DNA of 64,000 nt from Sinorhizobium terangae (GTDB lineage: Bacteria; Pseudomonadota; Alphaproteobacteria; Rhizobiales; Rhizobiaceae), in the NCBI RefSeq assembly GCF_029714365.1, contig NZ_CP121659.1:2896501-2960500 (forward strand), in the 5' to 3' direction. Position numbers and translations under genes: made by a program. This document shows positions 8,889 to 18,367 of this stretch, one piece after another; the first letter of the stretch is position 1, and every line of letters starts with the position of its first letter. The notes beneath the pieces were generated by a model. The model ran no database searches. It was not told the DNA's origin and saw nothing but the letters and a program-made list of their open reading frames with translations.

Positions 8889-11486
8889 ATGGCTGCTCGC
8901 AACGAACCCCTTTCCGAATACAACCGACGCCGCGACTTTGCGAGGACGAGCGAGCCCAAGGGAACCGTCGCCCGGGGACATGCCGGCAGAAAACGCTTTC
9001 TGGTCCAGAAACACGATGCCACCCGCTTGCATTACGACTTCCGGCTCGAATGGGAGGGTGTGCTTAAAAGCTGGGCCGTAACGCGCGGCCCTAGCCTCGA
9101 TCCCGAAGACAAGCGCCTTGCGGTGCGCACCGAGGACCATCCCTTGGCCTATGGCGACTTCGAAGGCACGATACCGGAAGAGGAATATGGCGGCGGCACG
9201 GTCATGCTTTGGGATACCGGCTGGTGGGAGCCGGAAGACGACCCAACCCAAGGCCTGAAGAAGGGCAAACTCTCGTTTCAATTGCACGGGAAGCGGATGA
9301 GCGGCGGCTGGGCGCTGGTGCGCATGCGGCCGCGAGATGATGAGAAGCGCGAAAACTGGCTGCTGATCAAGGAAAAGGACAAGGACGCCTCGGACGATGG
9401 AGAACGCCTCGTTGAAGACAACCTGACGAGTGTCCGTACCGGCCGCACCATGGATGAAATTGCTGAAGGCAAGGGCGAAAAGCGGGGGCGGGTCTGGCAT
9501 TCGAACAAGAGCACGGCCGCCAATCTCAAGGCCGGCGCGGTTGCCAAGAACGACAATCGACGCAAGCCCACGACCCGAAAATCCTCCGGAAAGCTGCCCG
9601 CCTTCAAGGCACCGCAGCTTGCAACCCTGGTCACGAAGGTACCCGCCGGAGACGAATGGCTGAACGAAGCCAAGTTCGATGGCTACCGCTTGATGGCTGC
9701 TGTTGGCGGCGGCACCGTCCGCTGCTACACGCGCAATGGTCTCGACTGGACCGAGAAGTTTCCGGCCATTGCCTCCGCACTTGCAGAGCTTGATTGCAAG
9801 TCCGCCCTGATCGACGGTGAAGTGGTGGCGCTGTCGGATGAAGGCTCGACTTTTTCGGCCCTGCAAAGGGCGATGAGGACCGGCGCCAGCACACGGCTTT
9901 ACGCTTTCGATCTCGTCGAACTCGACGGCAAGGACCTGAGCCGCAAGCCGCTTATCGAGCGAAAGGAACGGCTGAAAGCCTTGCTCGACACGCTCGGCCC
10001 CACCTCGACCGTCCAGTACAGCGAGCATATTCAAGGCAAAGCCGAGCACGTGCTCGCCGCCATTTGCAAGGCCGGACAGGAAGGGATTATCGCGAAGGAG
10101 GCGAATGCTCCCTATCGCAGCGGACGCACCCGAAGCTGGCTGAAGGTCAAATGTACGAAACGCCAGGAGTTCGTCATCGGCGGCTACACCCCGTCGACGA
10201 AAAAAGGGCGCGCCTTCGCCTCGATCCTTCTCGGCACCTTCGAGGGTGATAAACTGGTCTACCGCGGCGGCGTCGGCACCGGCTTCGGGCAGAAGACCAT
10301 GGAAGAGCTTGCGGCCGCCTTCGCAAGGCGAAAGCGCAAGACGTCACCGTTCGACAGCGTGCCAAAAGAAAGGAACCGGGATTCCGTCTGGCTGAAGCCC
10401 GATCTTGTGGCAGAGGTGGACTTCACCGAGCTTACCCATGACGGACATATCCGCCACGGCTCATTCGAGGGATTGCGCGAGGACAAGGAGGCCAAAGCCG
10501 TGAAACTGGAAAGACCGAACCCCACGGACGCCGCGGCGGAGACCGGGAAGGGCAAACGCGCGACGAGGGCACGGACAGTGGCGCCTGCGAAGGGCGATGC
10601 CGATATCCTCGGGATCCGCATATCGCATCCGGACCGCGTTCTCTTTGCCGGCCAGGGCGTCACCAAGATCGACCTTGCCCGCTACTATGCAGTCGTTGCG
10701 GACAGGATGCTGCCCTTCGCGGCCAACCATCCCGTTTCGCTGGTGCGCTGCCCGCAAGGCGGACAGCGGCAGTGCTTCTATCAGAAACATGCCAGCGACG
10801 GTTTTCCGAAGGAGATTCGTGAAGTTCCGATCGAGGAGGCGTCGGGCGAAACCGAGAAATACATGTACGTTCGCGATGCGAAAGGTCTCGTTGCCGCCGT
10901 GCAAATGGGTACGCTGGAGTTTCACATCTGGGGTGCAACGATCGACCGGCTGGAAAAGCCCGATCGCCTGGTTTTCGATCTCGACCCGGATCCCAGTGTC
11001 GACTTCGCCACCGTCAAGGCGGCTGCCGCCAGCCTGAGGGATGAACTTGCCAATATCGGCCTCAGAACGGTTGCCATGGTAACGGGCGGTAAGGGTGTCC
11101 ACGTCATTGTGCCGCTTCGACCGCATGCCGAGTGGGACGAGGCCAAGGGGTTCGCCAAGGAGATGGCGCAGCGTTTCGCAGATCGCGATCCGGACAACTT
11201 CATCGCCACCATGTCGAAGGCCAAGCGCAAGGGCCGGATCTTCATCGACTGGCTCAGGAACGACCGCGGCGCAACGGCGATTTGCCCCTACTCCACCCGC
11301 GCCCGGGAGGGCGGGCCGATTGCGACACCGGTCGACTGGGATGAGCTCGAGGATCTTGAGGCCGCCAACACATTCCACATTCCGGACATTCTTGAACGCA
11401 TCGAATCCGGCACCGATCCGTGGGCGGATATCGGCGAAATCAGGCAGTCGCTGACGAAGAAAATACTGAGTTCGGTCGGCGACTGA
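8889..11486 (+). CDS. ligD: Multidomain ATP-dependent DNA ligase LigD (PE-Lig-Pol)
   Basis: Three-domain NHEJ enzyme. The N-terminal 3'-phosphoesterase (about residues 20-155) contains KHDATRLHYDFRLEWEG with candidate catalytic H42 and H48, and EDHPLAYGDFEG. The ligase domain (about 240-530) has the nucleotidyl lysine K262 in AKFDGYR and later motifs ALIDGEVV and EGIIAKE. The C-terminal primase-polymerase (about 575-860) has VFDLDPDP for metal binding. The order PE-Lig-Pol is that of Pseudomonas, not Mycobacterium. A basic linker (about 205-235) joins the first two domains. It is transcribed with ku. Confidence 0.96.
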   Translation: MAARNEPLSEYNRRRDFARTSEPKGTVARGHAGRKRFLVQKHDATRLHYDFRLEWEGVLKSWAVTRGPSLDPEDKRLAVRTEDHPLAYGDFEGTIPEEEYGGGTVMLWDTGWWEPEDDPTQGLKKGKLSFQLHGKRMSGGWALVRMRPRDDEKRENWLLIKEKDKDASDDGERLVEDNLTSVRTGRTMDEIAEGKGEKRGRVWHSNKSTAANLKAGAVAKNDNRRKPTTRKSSGKLPAFKAPQLATLVTKVPAGDEWLNEAKFDGYRLMAAVGGGTVRCYTRNGLDWTEKFPAIASALAELDCKSALIDGEVVALSDEGSTFSALQRAMRTGASTRLYAFDLVELDGKDLSRKPLIERKERLKALLDTLGPTSTVQYSEHIQGKAEHVLAAICKAGQEGIIAKEANAPYRSGRTRSWLKVKCTKRQEFVIGGYTPSTKKGRAFASILLGTFEGDKLVYRGGVGTGFGQKTMEELAAAFARRKRKTSPFDSVPKERNRDSVWLKPDLVAEVDFTELTHDGHIRHGSFEGLREDKEAKAVKLERPNPTDAAAETGKGKRATRARTVAPAKGDADILGIRISHPDRVLFAGQGVTKIDLARYYAVVADRMLPFAANHPVSLVRCPQGGQRQCFYQKHASDGFPKEIREVPIEEASGETEKYMYVRDAKGLVAAVQMGTLEFHIWGATIDRLEKPDRLVFDLDPDPSVDFATVKAAAASLRDELANIGLRTVAMVTGGKGVHVIVPLRPHAEWDEAKGFAKEMAQRFADRDPDNFIATMSKAKRKGRIFIDWLRNDRGATAICPYSTRAREGGPIATPVDWDELEDLEAANTFHIPDILERIESGTDPWADIGEIRQSLTKKILSSVGD

Positions 11487-11515
11487 TCTTCGACCACTGA
11501 GACTTCATGGCCGGG

Positions 11516-11983
11516 TCACTCGACCCGAGTCGGAATCTTGTGCCCTGCGGCGAGGAACTTTATCGCCAGCGCTTCCGGCAAGCGGCGCGGTCGGCCCTGC
11601 CCGTTGATAACGGCGATGATGACCTTGGCGGCGATCAGCAGGGTGCCGTCGCGACGGACCTCCTGCTGCAGCACCATTTTGGCACCACCCGCCTTCTCGG
11701 TCGTCGTCTCGATCGTCAGGATGTCGTCCATGCGCGCCGGCAACTTGAAGTCGATCTCCATGCGGTGAACGACGAAGACGAGGCCTTCCGTATCGCCTTC
11801 TATGGCAAGCGATGCCTGCTCGACGCCGAGCAGCCGCAGATAGTCGGTTCTGGCCCGCTCCATGAAATGCAGGTAGCGCGCATGATAGACGACGCCGGAA
11901 AAATCGGTGTCCTCGTAATAGACCCGCTGCACGAGTCGGTGGCCGTTCTCGGTCAGTTCGCCCGCGAGCGAAATTAGTGACAT
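11516..11983 (-). CDS. ybgC: YbgC acyl-CoA thioesterase of the Tol-Pal locus
   Basis: Hot-dog fold thioesterase of the 4-hydroxybenzoyl-CoA type. VQRVYYEDTDFSGVVYHARY holds the catalytic aspartate of the family (YEDTD). ATG 11983 has GGAG eight bases upstream; the longer frame adds residues with no family similarity. The 155-residue length fits. In most proteobacteria ybgC is the first gene of ybgC-tolQRAB-pal; here it is detached from tolQ by the oppositely oriented ku-ligD cassette and flanked on the other side by sqdBDC, yet keeps the tol orientation. Confidence 0.92.
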   Translation of the reverse strand: MSLISLAGELTENGHRLVQRVYYEDTDFSGVVYHARYLHFMERARTDYLRLLGVEQASLAIEGDTEGLVFVVHRMEIDFKLPARMDDILTIETTTEKAGGAKMVLQQEVRRDGTLLIAAKVIIAVINGQGRPRRLPEALAIKFLAAGHKIPTRVE

Positions 11984-12113
11984 CGTCTCATTCTCCGGGA
12001 GGATTCTTCTTTTCCTGTGCAGGAACAAAAAGCCATTTGCAAGCATTGCAGCTTTGTCACAATCCTATCCTATCACCTCACCATGTCCTTCTTCGCGATC
12101 AGGAGAACCGTGC

Positions 12114-13334
12114 ATGAAGATTGCAATCCTCGGCGGTGATGGTTTCGTCGGCTGGCCTACCGCGCTGCATCTATCCGATGCGGGCCACGACATCCATATT
12201 CTCGACAACCTTTCCCGCCGCTGGATCGATACGGAGCTCGGCGTGCAGTCGCTGACCCCGATGGACTCCATCCAGGAGCGCACCCGCATCTGGCATGCCG
12301 AGACGGGCCGGCGCATCCACTTCAACCTGATCGACCTCGCCCGCGACTACGAACTCCTCAAGAACTGGCTTGCCGAGCACCGGCCGGATGCGATCGTCCA
12401 TTTCGCCGAGCAGCGCGCCGCGCCCTATTCGATGAAGAGCGACCGGCACAAGAACTACACGGTCAACAACAACGTCAACGCCACCCACAACCTCCTCAAT
12501 GCGCTGGTGGAATTGAGCCTCGACGCTCACCTCGTGCATCTCGGTACAATGGGCGTCTATGGTTATTCGACCGTCGGCGCGGCGATCCCCGAGGGCTATC
12601 TGCCGGTCGGGATCGAAACGACGGATGGCGAGACGGTGAGCCAGGAGATTCTTTATCCGTCCAATCCCGGCTCGATCTACCACATGACCAAGTGCCTCGA
12701 TCAGCTTCTTTTCCAGTTCTACGCCAAGAACGATGGTCTCCGGATCACCGACCTGCACCAGGGCATCGTCTGGGGCACGCACACCGAACAGACGCGCCGG
12801 CATCAGCAGCTCATCAACCGTTTCGACTATGACGGCGATTACGGCACGGTGCTCAACCGCTTCCTGATCCAGGCAGCAATCGGCTACCCACTGACGGTTC
12901 ACGGCACCGGCGGCCAGACCCGCGCCTTCATCCATATCCAGGATTCGGTCCGCTGCATCGAGCTCGCGCTCAACAATCCGCCTGCGCGCGGCAGCCGTGT
13001 CGAGATTTTCAACCAGATGACCGAGACGCATCGCGTCCGTGATCTCGCCGAAATGATCGCCGCCATGACCGACTCCAGAATCGCCTGGCTGCCCAATCCC
13101 CGCAAGGAGGCCGCCGAGAACGACCTGGTGGTTCATAACGAGAAATTCCTGGCGCTGGGCCTCGATCCGATCCGCCTTCAGGACGGCCTGCTTTCGGAAA
13201 TCGTCGATGTGGCAAAGAAATTCGCCTACCGCGTCGATCGTTCGCGTGTCCCGGCTGTCTCCGCCTGGACGAAGGACATTGCACCCTTGATCAATCACGA
13301 TCCGGAAGGCAAGCGACTGAAATCCGTTTCATGA
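12114..13334 (+). CDS. sqdB: UDP-sulfoquinovose synthase SqdB
   Basis: Extended SDR enzyme that makes UDP-sulfoquinovose from UDP-glucose and sulfite for the plant-type sulfolipid SQDG. The NAD-binding motif GGDGFVGW is at residues 7-14, SRRWIDTELG is typical of the SqdB/SQD1 subfamily, and YHMTK supplies the YxxxK catalytic pair. Length is 406 residues. ATG 12114 has AGGAG at 12101-12105. The stop overlaps the next ATG (ATGA), so sqdB-sqdD-sqdC is one translationally coupled operon. SQDG replaces phospholipids when phosphate is short (known for S. meliloti); no Pho box was identified here. Confidence 0.93.
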   Translation: MKIAILGGDGFVGWPTALHLSDAGHDIHILDNLSRRWIDTELGVQSLTPMDSIQERTRIWHAETGRRIHFNLIDLARDYELLKNWLAEHRPDAIVHFAEQRAAPYSMKSDRHKNYTVNNNVNATHNLLNALVELSLDAHLVHLGTMGVYGYSTVGAAIPEGYLPVGIETTDGETVSQEILYPSNPGSIYHMTKCLDQLLFQFYAKNDGLRITDLHQGIVWGTHTEQTRRHQQLINRFDYDGDYGTVLNRFLIQAAIGYPLTVHGTGGQTRAFIHIQDSVRCIELALNNPPARGSRVEIFNQMTETHRVRDLAEMIAAMTDSRIAWLPNPRKEAAENDLVVHNEKFLALGLDPIRLQDGLLSEIVDVAKKFAYRVDRSRVPAVSAWTKDIAPLINHDPEGKRLKSVS

Positions 13335-14209
13335 CCCCTGCGACGCCCCAGCCGGGGGGGCTCCGCCCCTCCTCGCCTCCTGCCGCCCGCCACGCCTTCG
13401 TGACGCTCGTCACCAATGCCGAGTATGTGCTCGGCGCACGCGCACTGCTGCGGTCGATCCGGCTTACCCGAACGCCCGCAGATATCGTCGTGCTCTACAC
13501 CGGCGGGGTGGATGCCGCCGCGCTCGAGCCGCTCACGCAATTCGATTGCCGCCTCGTCGAAACGGAGCTCCTGCCCCTTTCCGACGACTTCAACGCCCGC
13601 CATGCGCGCCGCAACGTCCACGAGAAGGTGCCCTTCACCAAGGGCCGGAAACCCGAATTCCACTCGCCGCTCGACAATTTCTGCAAGCTCCGGCTCTGGC
13701 AGCTCGTCGAATACGAGCGCTGCGTCTTCATCGACGCCGATGCGATCGTCCTGCGTAACATCGACAAGCTCTTCCGCTACCCGGAATTTTCCGCCGCGCC
13801 GAACGTCTACGAGAGCCTCGGCGATTTTCACCGACTGAATTCCGGCGTCTTCGTCGCGGAACCGTCGGTCGAGACGTTCGACAGGATGCTTGCGGTTCTG
13901 GACGCGCCGGGGGCCTTCTGGCCCCGTACCGACCAGACATTCCTGCAGAGCTACTTTCCCGACTGGCACGGCCTGCCGGTGACGATGAACATGCTGCAAT
14001 ATGTCTGGTTCAATCTGCCGGCGCTCTGGGACTGGCGCTCGATCGGCGTATTGCATTACCAGTATGAGAAGCCGTGGGAGGCGGATCACCCGCGCGCCGA
14101 CGCTCTTCGGCCGCTGATCGAGCTCTGGCACGCCTACCTGACTGGCGAGAATATTCCGGACCTCCACACGCTCGACAATCCGCCACAACCCGGCGCCCTG
14201 ACCCCATGA
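13331..14209 (+). CDS. sqdD: SqdD-like glycosyltransferase (glycogenin / GT8-like)
   Basis: 292-residue glycosyltransferase whose position fits SqdD of the Rhodobacter/Sinorhizobium sulfolipid operons. It shows the GT8 start HAFVTLVTNAEYVLGARALL and the metal/sugar-nucleotide DxD motif in FIDADAIVL. The first about 20 residues are a Pro/Gly/Ala-rich lead. It overlaps sqdB by four bases and sqdC by four bases. Known work places SqdD in the sulfoquinovosyl transfer step; which acceptor it uses here cannot be read from sequence. Confidence 0.82.
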   Translation: MTPATPQPGGLRPSSPPAARHAFVTLVTNAEYVLGARALLRSIRLTRTPADIVVLYTGGVDAAALEPLTQFDCRLVETELLPLSDDFNARHARRNVHEKVPFTKGRKPEFHSPLDNFCKLRLWQLVEYERCVFIDADAIVLRNIDKLFRYPEFSAAPNVYESLGDFHRLNSGVFVAEPSVETFDRMLAVLDAPGAFWPRTDQTFLQSYFPDWHGLPVTMNMLQYVWFNLPALWDWRSIGVLHYQYEKPWEADHPRADALRPLIELWHAYLTGENIPDLHTLDNPPQPGALTP

Positions 14210-15135
14210 CTCGCGTCCTTGTTTCCGGCGGCACCGGCTTCGTCGGCCGGTTCATCGTCGAGCACCTCATCGCCCACGGCTACAAGGCTGCAGTCGGCGG
14301 TCGCATGCCTCCGGCCACCGGGTTCTTCTCGCAGCCGGTAGCCTATGTTCCCCTCCGCCTCGACCCGGATGCGAACCAGATCACGGCATTCGACGACATC
14401 TATTATTTCGTACACGCCGCCTTCGAGCATGTCGAGGGCAAGTATCGTGGCGGCGAAGGCGCGGATCCGGAGGGCTTCCGGCGCGCCAACCTCGACGGCT
14501 CGGTCCGCCTTTTCGATGAGGCACGCGCGGCCGGGGTTCGCCGCTGTGTGTTTCTGTCGAGCCGTGCCGTCTACGGCGAAACGGCGCCGCCCCTTGTCGA
14601 CGAGACGTCGCCGGCGATGCCCGACACGCTCTACGGCATGGTAAAACTAGCCGGCGAAGACGCCTTGAAATCGATGACCGGCCACAGCTTCGCCACGACC
14701 AGCCTGCGCGTGACCGGCGTCTACGGGCCGGCGGGTCCCGGGCGGAAACACAAATGGAGCAGCCTGTTCGCCGACTATCTCGCTGGCAAAGCGGTTCCGC
14801 CACGCGCCGGTACGGAAGTGCACGGCGACGACGTAGCTCAGGCTGTGAGGCTTGTGTTGGAGGCGGAGACCACCAAGGTCTCCGGCAAAGTCTTCAACGT
14901 CTCAGACGTGCTCACCGACAACCGTGAAATCCTCTCCATTCTGCAGAAGGCAACCGGTTGCTCCCATCCGTTACCGCCCGTGGCGGAGATGGCCGCTTTC
15001 AACGCAATGTCCACCGACAATCTGCGCGCGCTCGGCTGGGCGCCCGGCGGAAAGGACCGGCTAGCCGCGACGACCCGGGGGTTGGCGGGATACGGGACCT
15101 CGAACGCCGGCGATTGCCCCTCTCGTCGCGTTTAA
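14206..15135 (+). CDS. sqdC: SqdC-like NAD-dependent epimerase/dehydratase
   Basis: 309-residue extended SDR protein with nucleotide-binding motif GGTGFVGR near residues 8-15 and YGMVKLAGE as the YxxxK catalytic motif. The third gene of the sqdBDC operon, it starts within the sqdD stop (ATGA). In Rhodobacter sphaeroides sqdC affects a late step of sulfolipid formation; its reaction is not settled. The operon assignment is firm; the exact activity is inference from family and position. Confidence 0.78.
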   Translation: MTRVLVSGGTGFVGRFIVEHLIAHGYKAAVGGRMPPATGFFSQPVAYVPLRLDPDANQITAFDDIYYFVHAAFEHVEGKYRGGEGADPEGFRRANLDGSVRLFDEARAAGVRRCVFLSSRAVYGETAPPLVDETSPAMPDTLYGMVKLAGEDALKSMTGHSFATTSLRVTGVYGPAGPGRKHKWSSLFADYLAGKAVPPRAGTEVHGDDVAQAVRLVLEAETTKVSGKVFNVSDVLTDNREILSILQKATGCSHPLPPVAEMAAFNAMSTDNLRALGWAPGGKDRLAATTRGLAGYGTSNAGDCPSRRV

Positions 15136-15170
15136 CTCGAGGAATAATCCTCTCCCCGCAAGCGGTGTTA

Positions 15171-15273
15171 GCGCATCGGCCCGAAAATCGGGCCCGATTT
15201 TCGGAAAGCACAATGCGTGGAATCAAAGAGTTACAGCGTCCTTTGTGCGTCCCAAAGGACGCACGACGCTGTA
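15171..15273 (+). repeat. RIME-type intergenic mosaic element, copy A
   Basis: About 103 bases with two palindromes: CGAAAATCGGGCCCGATTTTCG, and GTGCGTCC...GGACGCAC within TACAGCGTCC...GACGCTGTA. Nearly identical to 55872-55974, differing at a few bases. Size and make-up fit the Rhizobium-specific intergenic mosaic elements described in Sinorhizobium. It lies between convergent sqdC and the phosphoesterase gene. Confidence 0.8.
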
Positions 15274-15373
15274 GGATGAGAGGGTTGGCCCGCGAGTCCC
15301 TTCGCCCGCCTCCGGGGAGAAAGCGGCGGCAGCCAGATGAGGGGCGAACCCAATCGAGAAACGCGGACGCCAC

Positions 15374-16282
15374 CTACCCTATGTCGACAACAACAATCTC
15401 CGGCGGCACGCCGAAACGGATCGGCGCGAGCGAGCAACCGAGGCCGCCGGAGACGATCAGGTGGCGATCATCCTCGATCACGTGTCCGTAGGCATAGCGG
15501 TCGCCGTAGCTCGACGGCACCATCGGAGCGTGGCCGAGAAACCGTACCTGGCCGCCATGGGTATGGCCCGACAACGTCAGCGCCACACGCGACGGCACGC
15601 GGGGAAAAATGTCCGGCTCATGCGCCAGCAGGATGGCCGGAGCGGTGTCGCTGACTTGCGCAAGCGTGCCGTCGAGATCATCGAGCCCCTGCATGTGTTT
15701 GCGTTTCCACTTCTTACCCGCAATCAAGGCGCGCTGGTCCTCGAGGCCTGCCAGCCAGAAGCCCTGACCATCCTTCTCCAGCCGGACCGCCTGGTTGCTG
15801 TAGACCTTGATGCCGACGTCCTGGAGCGCCCTGTGTCCGAAGGTCGGTCCGCTGCCATTTCTCTGCGCGGTCTTGTCTTCCCACCAGTCGTGATTGCCCA
15901 TGATGGCATGAACGCCGAGCGGCGCCGACAGCGTCGCCAGCGCCTTGGACCACTCGCTGGAATGAACGTAGCGGGTCACGAAGTTCATGCCGGCCGCATA
16001 GTCGCCGAGCAACACAGTAATGTCGCCACCGAGATCGTTCGCCTGCCGACAGATCGAGGCGATGCGGCTCGCGGACATCCAGGGTTCGCAGGCATGGATG
16101 TCGGCGAGTGCCACGATGCGCAGCTTCAACCCGGGCGTCCAGCCGGTCGGCGTCAGCGCGTAACGGGTCACGTTGAGCCGGGCCAACGGCTCGAAGGCAA
16201 AGGCATAGCTGCCGAGCGCCGCAAAGCTCGTGAAACTGCCGCCGATGAATTTCATGAAATCGCGACGGGTGATCATCCTCAT
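15374..16282 (-). CDS. Metallophosphoesterase with Tat-type signal
   Basis: Calcineurin-like phosphoesterase of the YkuE/YaeI type. The N-terminus [13 protein letters not shown] matches the twin-arginine consensus, so export in folded form is likely. Metal-binding motifs are ADIHA, LGDY, MGNHDWW and SGHTHGGQ in the usual order. Related proteins act on lipid-linked or nucleotide phosphates (YaeI/LpxG relatives); the substrate here is unknown. The start overlaps the ruvB stop by four bases, giving cotranscription with ruvB. The 302-residue length is normal. Confidence 0.85.
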   Translation of the reverse strand: MRMITRRDFMKFIGGSFTSFAALGSYAFAFEPLARLNVTRYALTPTGWTPGLKLRIVALADIHACEPWMSASRIASICRQANDLGGDITVLLGDYAAGMNFVTRYVHSSEWSKALATLSAPLGVHAIMGNHDWWEDKTAQRNGSGPTFGHRALQDVGIKVYSNQAVRLEKDGQGFWLAGLEDQRALIAGKKWKRKHMQGLDDLDGTLAQVSDTAPAILLAHEPDIFPRVPSRVALTLSGHTHGGQVRFLGHAPMVPSSYGDRYAYGHVIEDDRHLIVSGGLGCSLAPIRFGVPPEIVVVDIG

Positions 16283-17319
16283 TCGTCCTCGAGCGTCAGG
16301 CGGAATTGCGTCGCCTCGATATCCTTCGGCGGGTTGAGCCCGAGATGTTTCCAGGCGTTCGCCGTCAGCACCCGGCCGCGTGGCGTGCGCTGTATGAAGC
16401 CCTGCTGGATCAGATAGGGTTCAATAATATCCTCGATCGCATCGCGCGGTTCCGAAAGACCCGCCGCAATCGTGTCAATGCCCACCGGACCGCCACCGAA
16501 ATTCTGGGCAATCATGGTCAGATAGCGACGGTCAAGCTGGTCGAGCCCCATATTGTCGACCAGCAACCGCGTCAGCGCCTCGTCGGCAAGCTCCCGCGTC
16601 ACCGCCTCGACCCGCGCCACTTCGGCGAAGTCACGCACCCGGCGCAGGAGCCGGCCGGCGATGCGCGGCGTGCCGCGGGCGCGGCGAGCAATTTCGCGCG
16701 CCCCTTCGTCGGTCATGCCGAGGCCCATCAGCCGAGCGCCACGCCGGACGATCAGCTCCAGCTCCTCGACCGTGTAAAAATTGAGACGAACCGGAATACC
16801 GAAGCGGTCGCGCAACGGCGTCGTCAGGAGGCCGAGGCGCGTCGTTGCCGCCACCAGCGTGAACTTCGACAGGTCGATCTTCACAGAGCGTGCCGCCGGT
16901 CCCTCGCCGATGATGAGGTCGAGCTGGAAATCCTCCATCGCCGGATAGAGGATTTCCTCGACCGCGGGGTTCAGACGGTGGATTTCGTCGATGAACAGCA
17001 CGTCGCGTTCTTCGAGATTGGTGAGCAGCGCCGCAAGGTCACCGGCCTTGGCGATCACCGGTCCGGACGTCGAGCGAAAATTGACGCCGAGCTCCTTTGC
17101 CATGATCTGGGCAAGCGTCGTTTTGCCGAGCCCCGGAGGGCCGACGAAAAGCACGTGGTCGAGCGCCTCGCCACGATTGCGCGCGGCCTCGATGAAGATC
17201 TTGAGATTGGCGCGCGCTTCCGCCTGTCCGGTGAATTCGTCGAGCGATTGCGGACGCAGGGTCGCGTCAAGATCCTCGCCCCGCTTCTCCGGCGCAATCA
17301 GGCGTGCGGCTTCACTCAT
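16279..17319 (-). CDS. ruvB: Holliday junction branch migration helicase RuvB
   Basis: AAA+ motor that drives branch migration with RuvA. Walker A is GPPGLGKT (residues 60-67), Walker B is in [12 protein letters not shown], sensor 1 in LVAATTRLG, and the C-terminal winged helix reaches residue 346. It is the last of the ruvC-ruvA-ruvB series on the minus strand, 171 bases after ruvA. Confidence 0.98.
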   Translation of the reverse strand: MSEAARLIAPEKRGEDLDATLRPQSLDEFTGQAEARANLKIFIEAARNRGEALDHVLFVGPPGLGKTTLAQIMAKELGVNFRSTSGPVIAKAGDLAALLTNLEERDVLFIDEIHRLNPAVEEILYPAMEDFQLDLIIGEGPAARSVKIDLSKFTLVAATTRLGLLTTPLRDRFGIPVRLNFYTVEELELIVRRGARLMGLGMTDEGAREIARRARGTPRIAGRLLRRVRDFAEVARVEAVTRELADEALTRLLVDNMGLDQLDRRYLTMIAQNFGGGPVGIDTIAAGLSEPRDAIEDIIEPYLIQQGFIQRTPRGRVLTANAWKHLGLNPPKDIEATQFRLTLEDE

Positions 17320-17490
17320 CTCAAAACATCCATTCGGGCTGAACCGCGGTCATGGGAAAGCTGACGGCAAAGCCGGCCGTCCCGACGGCTGCGACGCTCA
17401 ACCATACCGGGAGCGCGGCAGCCGATCCAGCAAGGTCGGCTCGCGATCCATGTACTCCGATGTCATTGTGGCTGCAGAAAGGCCTGCCAT

Positions 17491-18108
17491 TCACCGGGAG
17501 AGTTCCTTCAGGCCCAGGCGGATGAGTTTGGCGCTGTCGGCGTCCTCTCCCCCATTCTTCAATGCAGCCGCGACAGCGTTTGCCGCCTGATCGCGCGAAT
17601 AGCCGAGATTGGTGAGCGCCGAGACCGCATCGGAAACCGGCGCCGGCGCAACGCCTTCGCCGAGTTCCTGCTTCAGGCCGATCGACGGGGTCATCTCGCC
17701 GGCAAAAGCCGGAGCCTTGTTCCTGAGTTCGGTGACGATACGAACGGCCACTTTTGGCCCGACACCCGGTGCTCGGGAAATCGACGTTTTGTCCTGCAAG
17801 GCTATGGCGTTGGCCAGCTCGCCGGGCGTCAACGTCGAAAGCACGGCCAATGCGACCTTGGAGCCCACGCCCTGAACGCTCTGAAGCAGCCGGAACCACT
17901 CGCGCTCCAGCGCACTCATGAAGCCGAAGAGCTTCAATTGATCTTCACGCACATAGGTCTCGATGAAGAGGACCGCTGCCTCCCCGGCCCGCCCGAGCTT
18001 TGCCAGTGTCCGCACCGAACAATGGGCGACGTATCCGACTCCGTGGACGTCCAGAATCACGTGATCTTCGCCAATCTCGTCTATGGTGCCCTTGAGCTTA
18101 CCGATCAT
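17491..18108 (-). CDS. ruvA: Holliday junction binding protein RuvA
   Basis: Tetrameric Holliday-junction binding subunit. The start [20 protein letters not shown] is the OB-fold of domain I. Helix-hairpin-helix segments are [18 protein letters not shown] and [18 protein letters not shown]. Domain III ([20 protein letters not shown], near the C-terminus) contacts RuvB. Length 205 residues is normal. Confidence 0.97.
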   Translation of the reverse strand: MIGKLKGTIDEIGEDHVILDVHGVGYVAHCSVRTLAKLGRAGEAAVLFIETYVREDQLKLFGFMSALEREWFRLLQSVQGVGSKVALAVLSTLTPGELANAIALQDKTSISRAPGVGPKVAVRIVTELRNKAPAFAGEMTPSIGLKQELGEGVAPAPVSDAVSALTNLGYSRDQAANAVAAALKNGGEDADSAKLIRLGLKELSR

Positions 18109-18170
18109 CTGGCTTCCGTCTCTCTGCGTCCCTGAACCTGAAGATTCCCTGGTAGGTCATCATCCATCCT

Positions 18171-18340
18171 ACCCCCTCTGGCCTGCCGGCCATCTCCCCC
18201 ACAAGGGGGAGACCAGATGCGGCACCATCCGTGCCTCCACCGGAGCTTTCCGCTTGCTGACCTGTTTCGGTCGAAGCGAGGGGTAAGCGGCACGTACTCT
18301 CCCCCCCTTGTGGGGAGATGGCCGGCAGGCCAGAGGGGGT
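18171..18340. repeat. Large inverted repeat between ruvA and ruvC
   Basis: Left arm 18171-18209 and right arm 18302-18340 are near-perfect reverse complements of about 39 bases, built from CCCCCTCTGGCCTGCCGGCC, CATCTCCCC and an ACAAGGGGG end. They flank about 92 unrelated bases. A REP doublet or non-autonomous MITE-like element is the best description. It occupies most of the 259-base ruvA-ruvC gap, and the transcript would fold into a long stem. Confidence 0.8.
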
Positions 18341-18367
18341 GACCCATCGCAACCGTCCCTTCCACGA

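Noticed and set aside
8121..10049. Minus-strand open frame of 642 codons opposite ku-ligD
   Set aside because: It is the antisense shadow of two clearly recognised genes, with no domain, start signal or plausible composition.
18171..18340. CRISPR-like repeats
   Set aside because: Only two arms in inverted orientation; no regular direct repeats or spacers.
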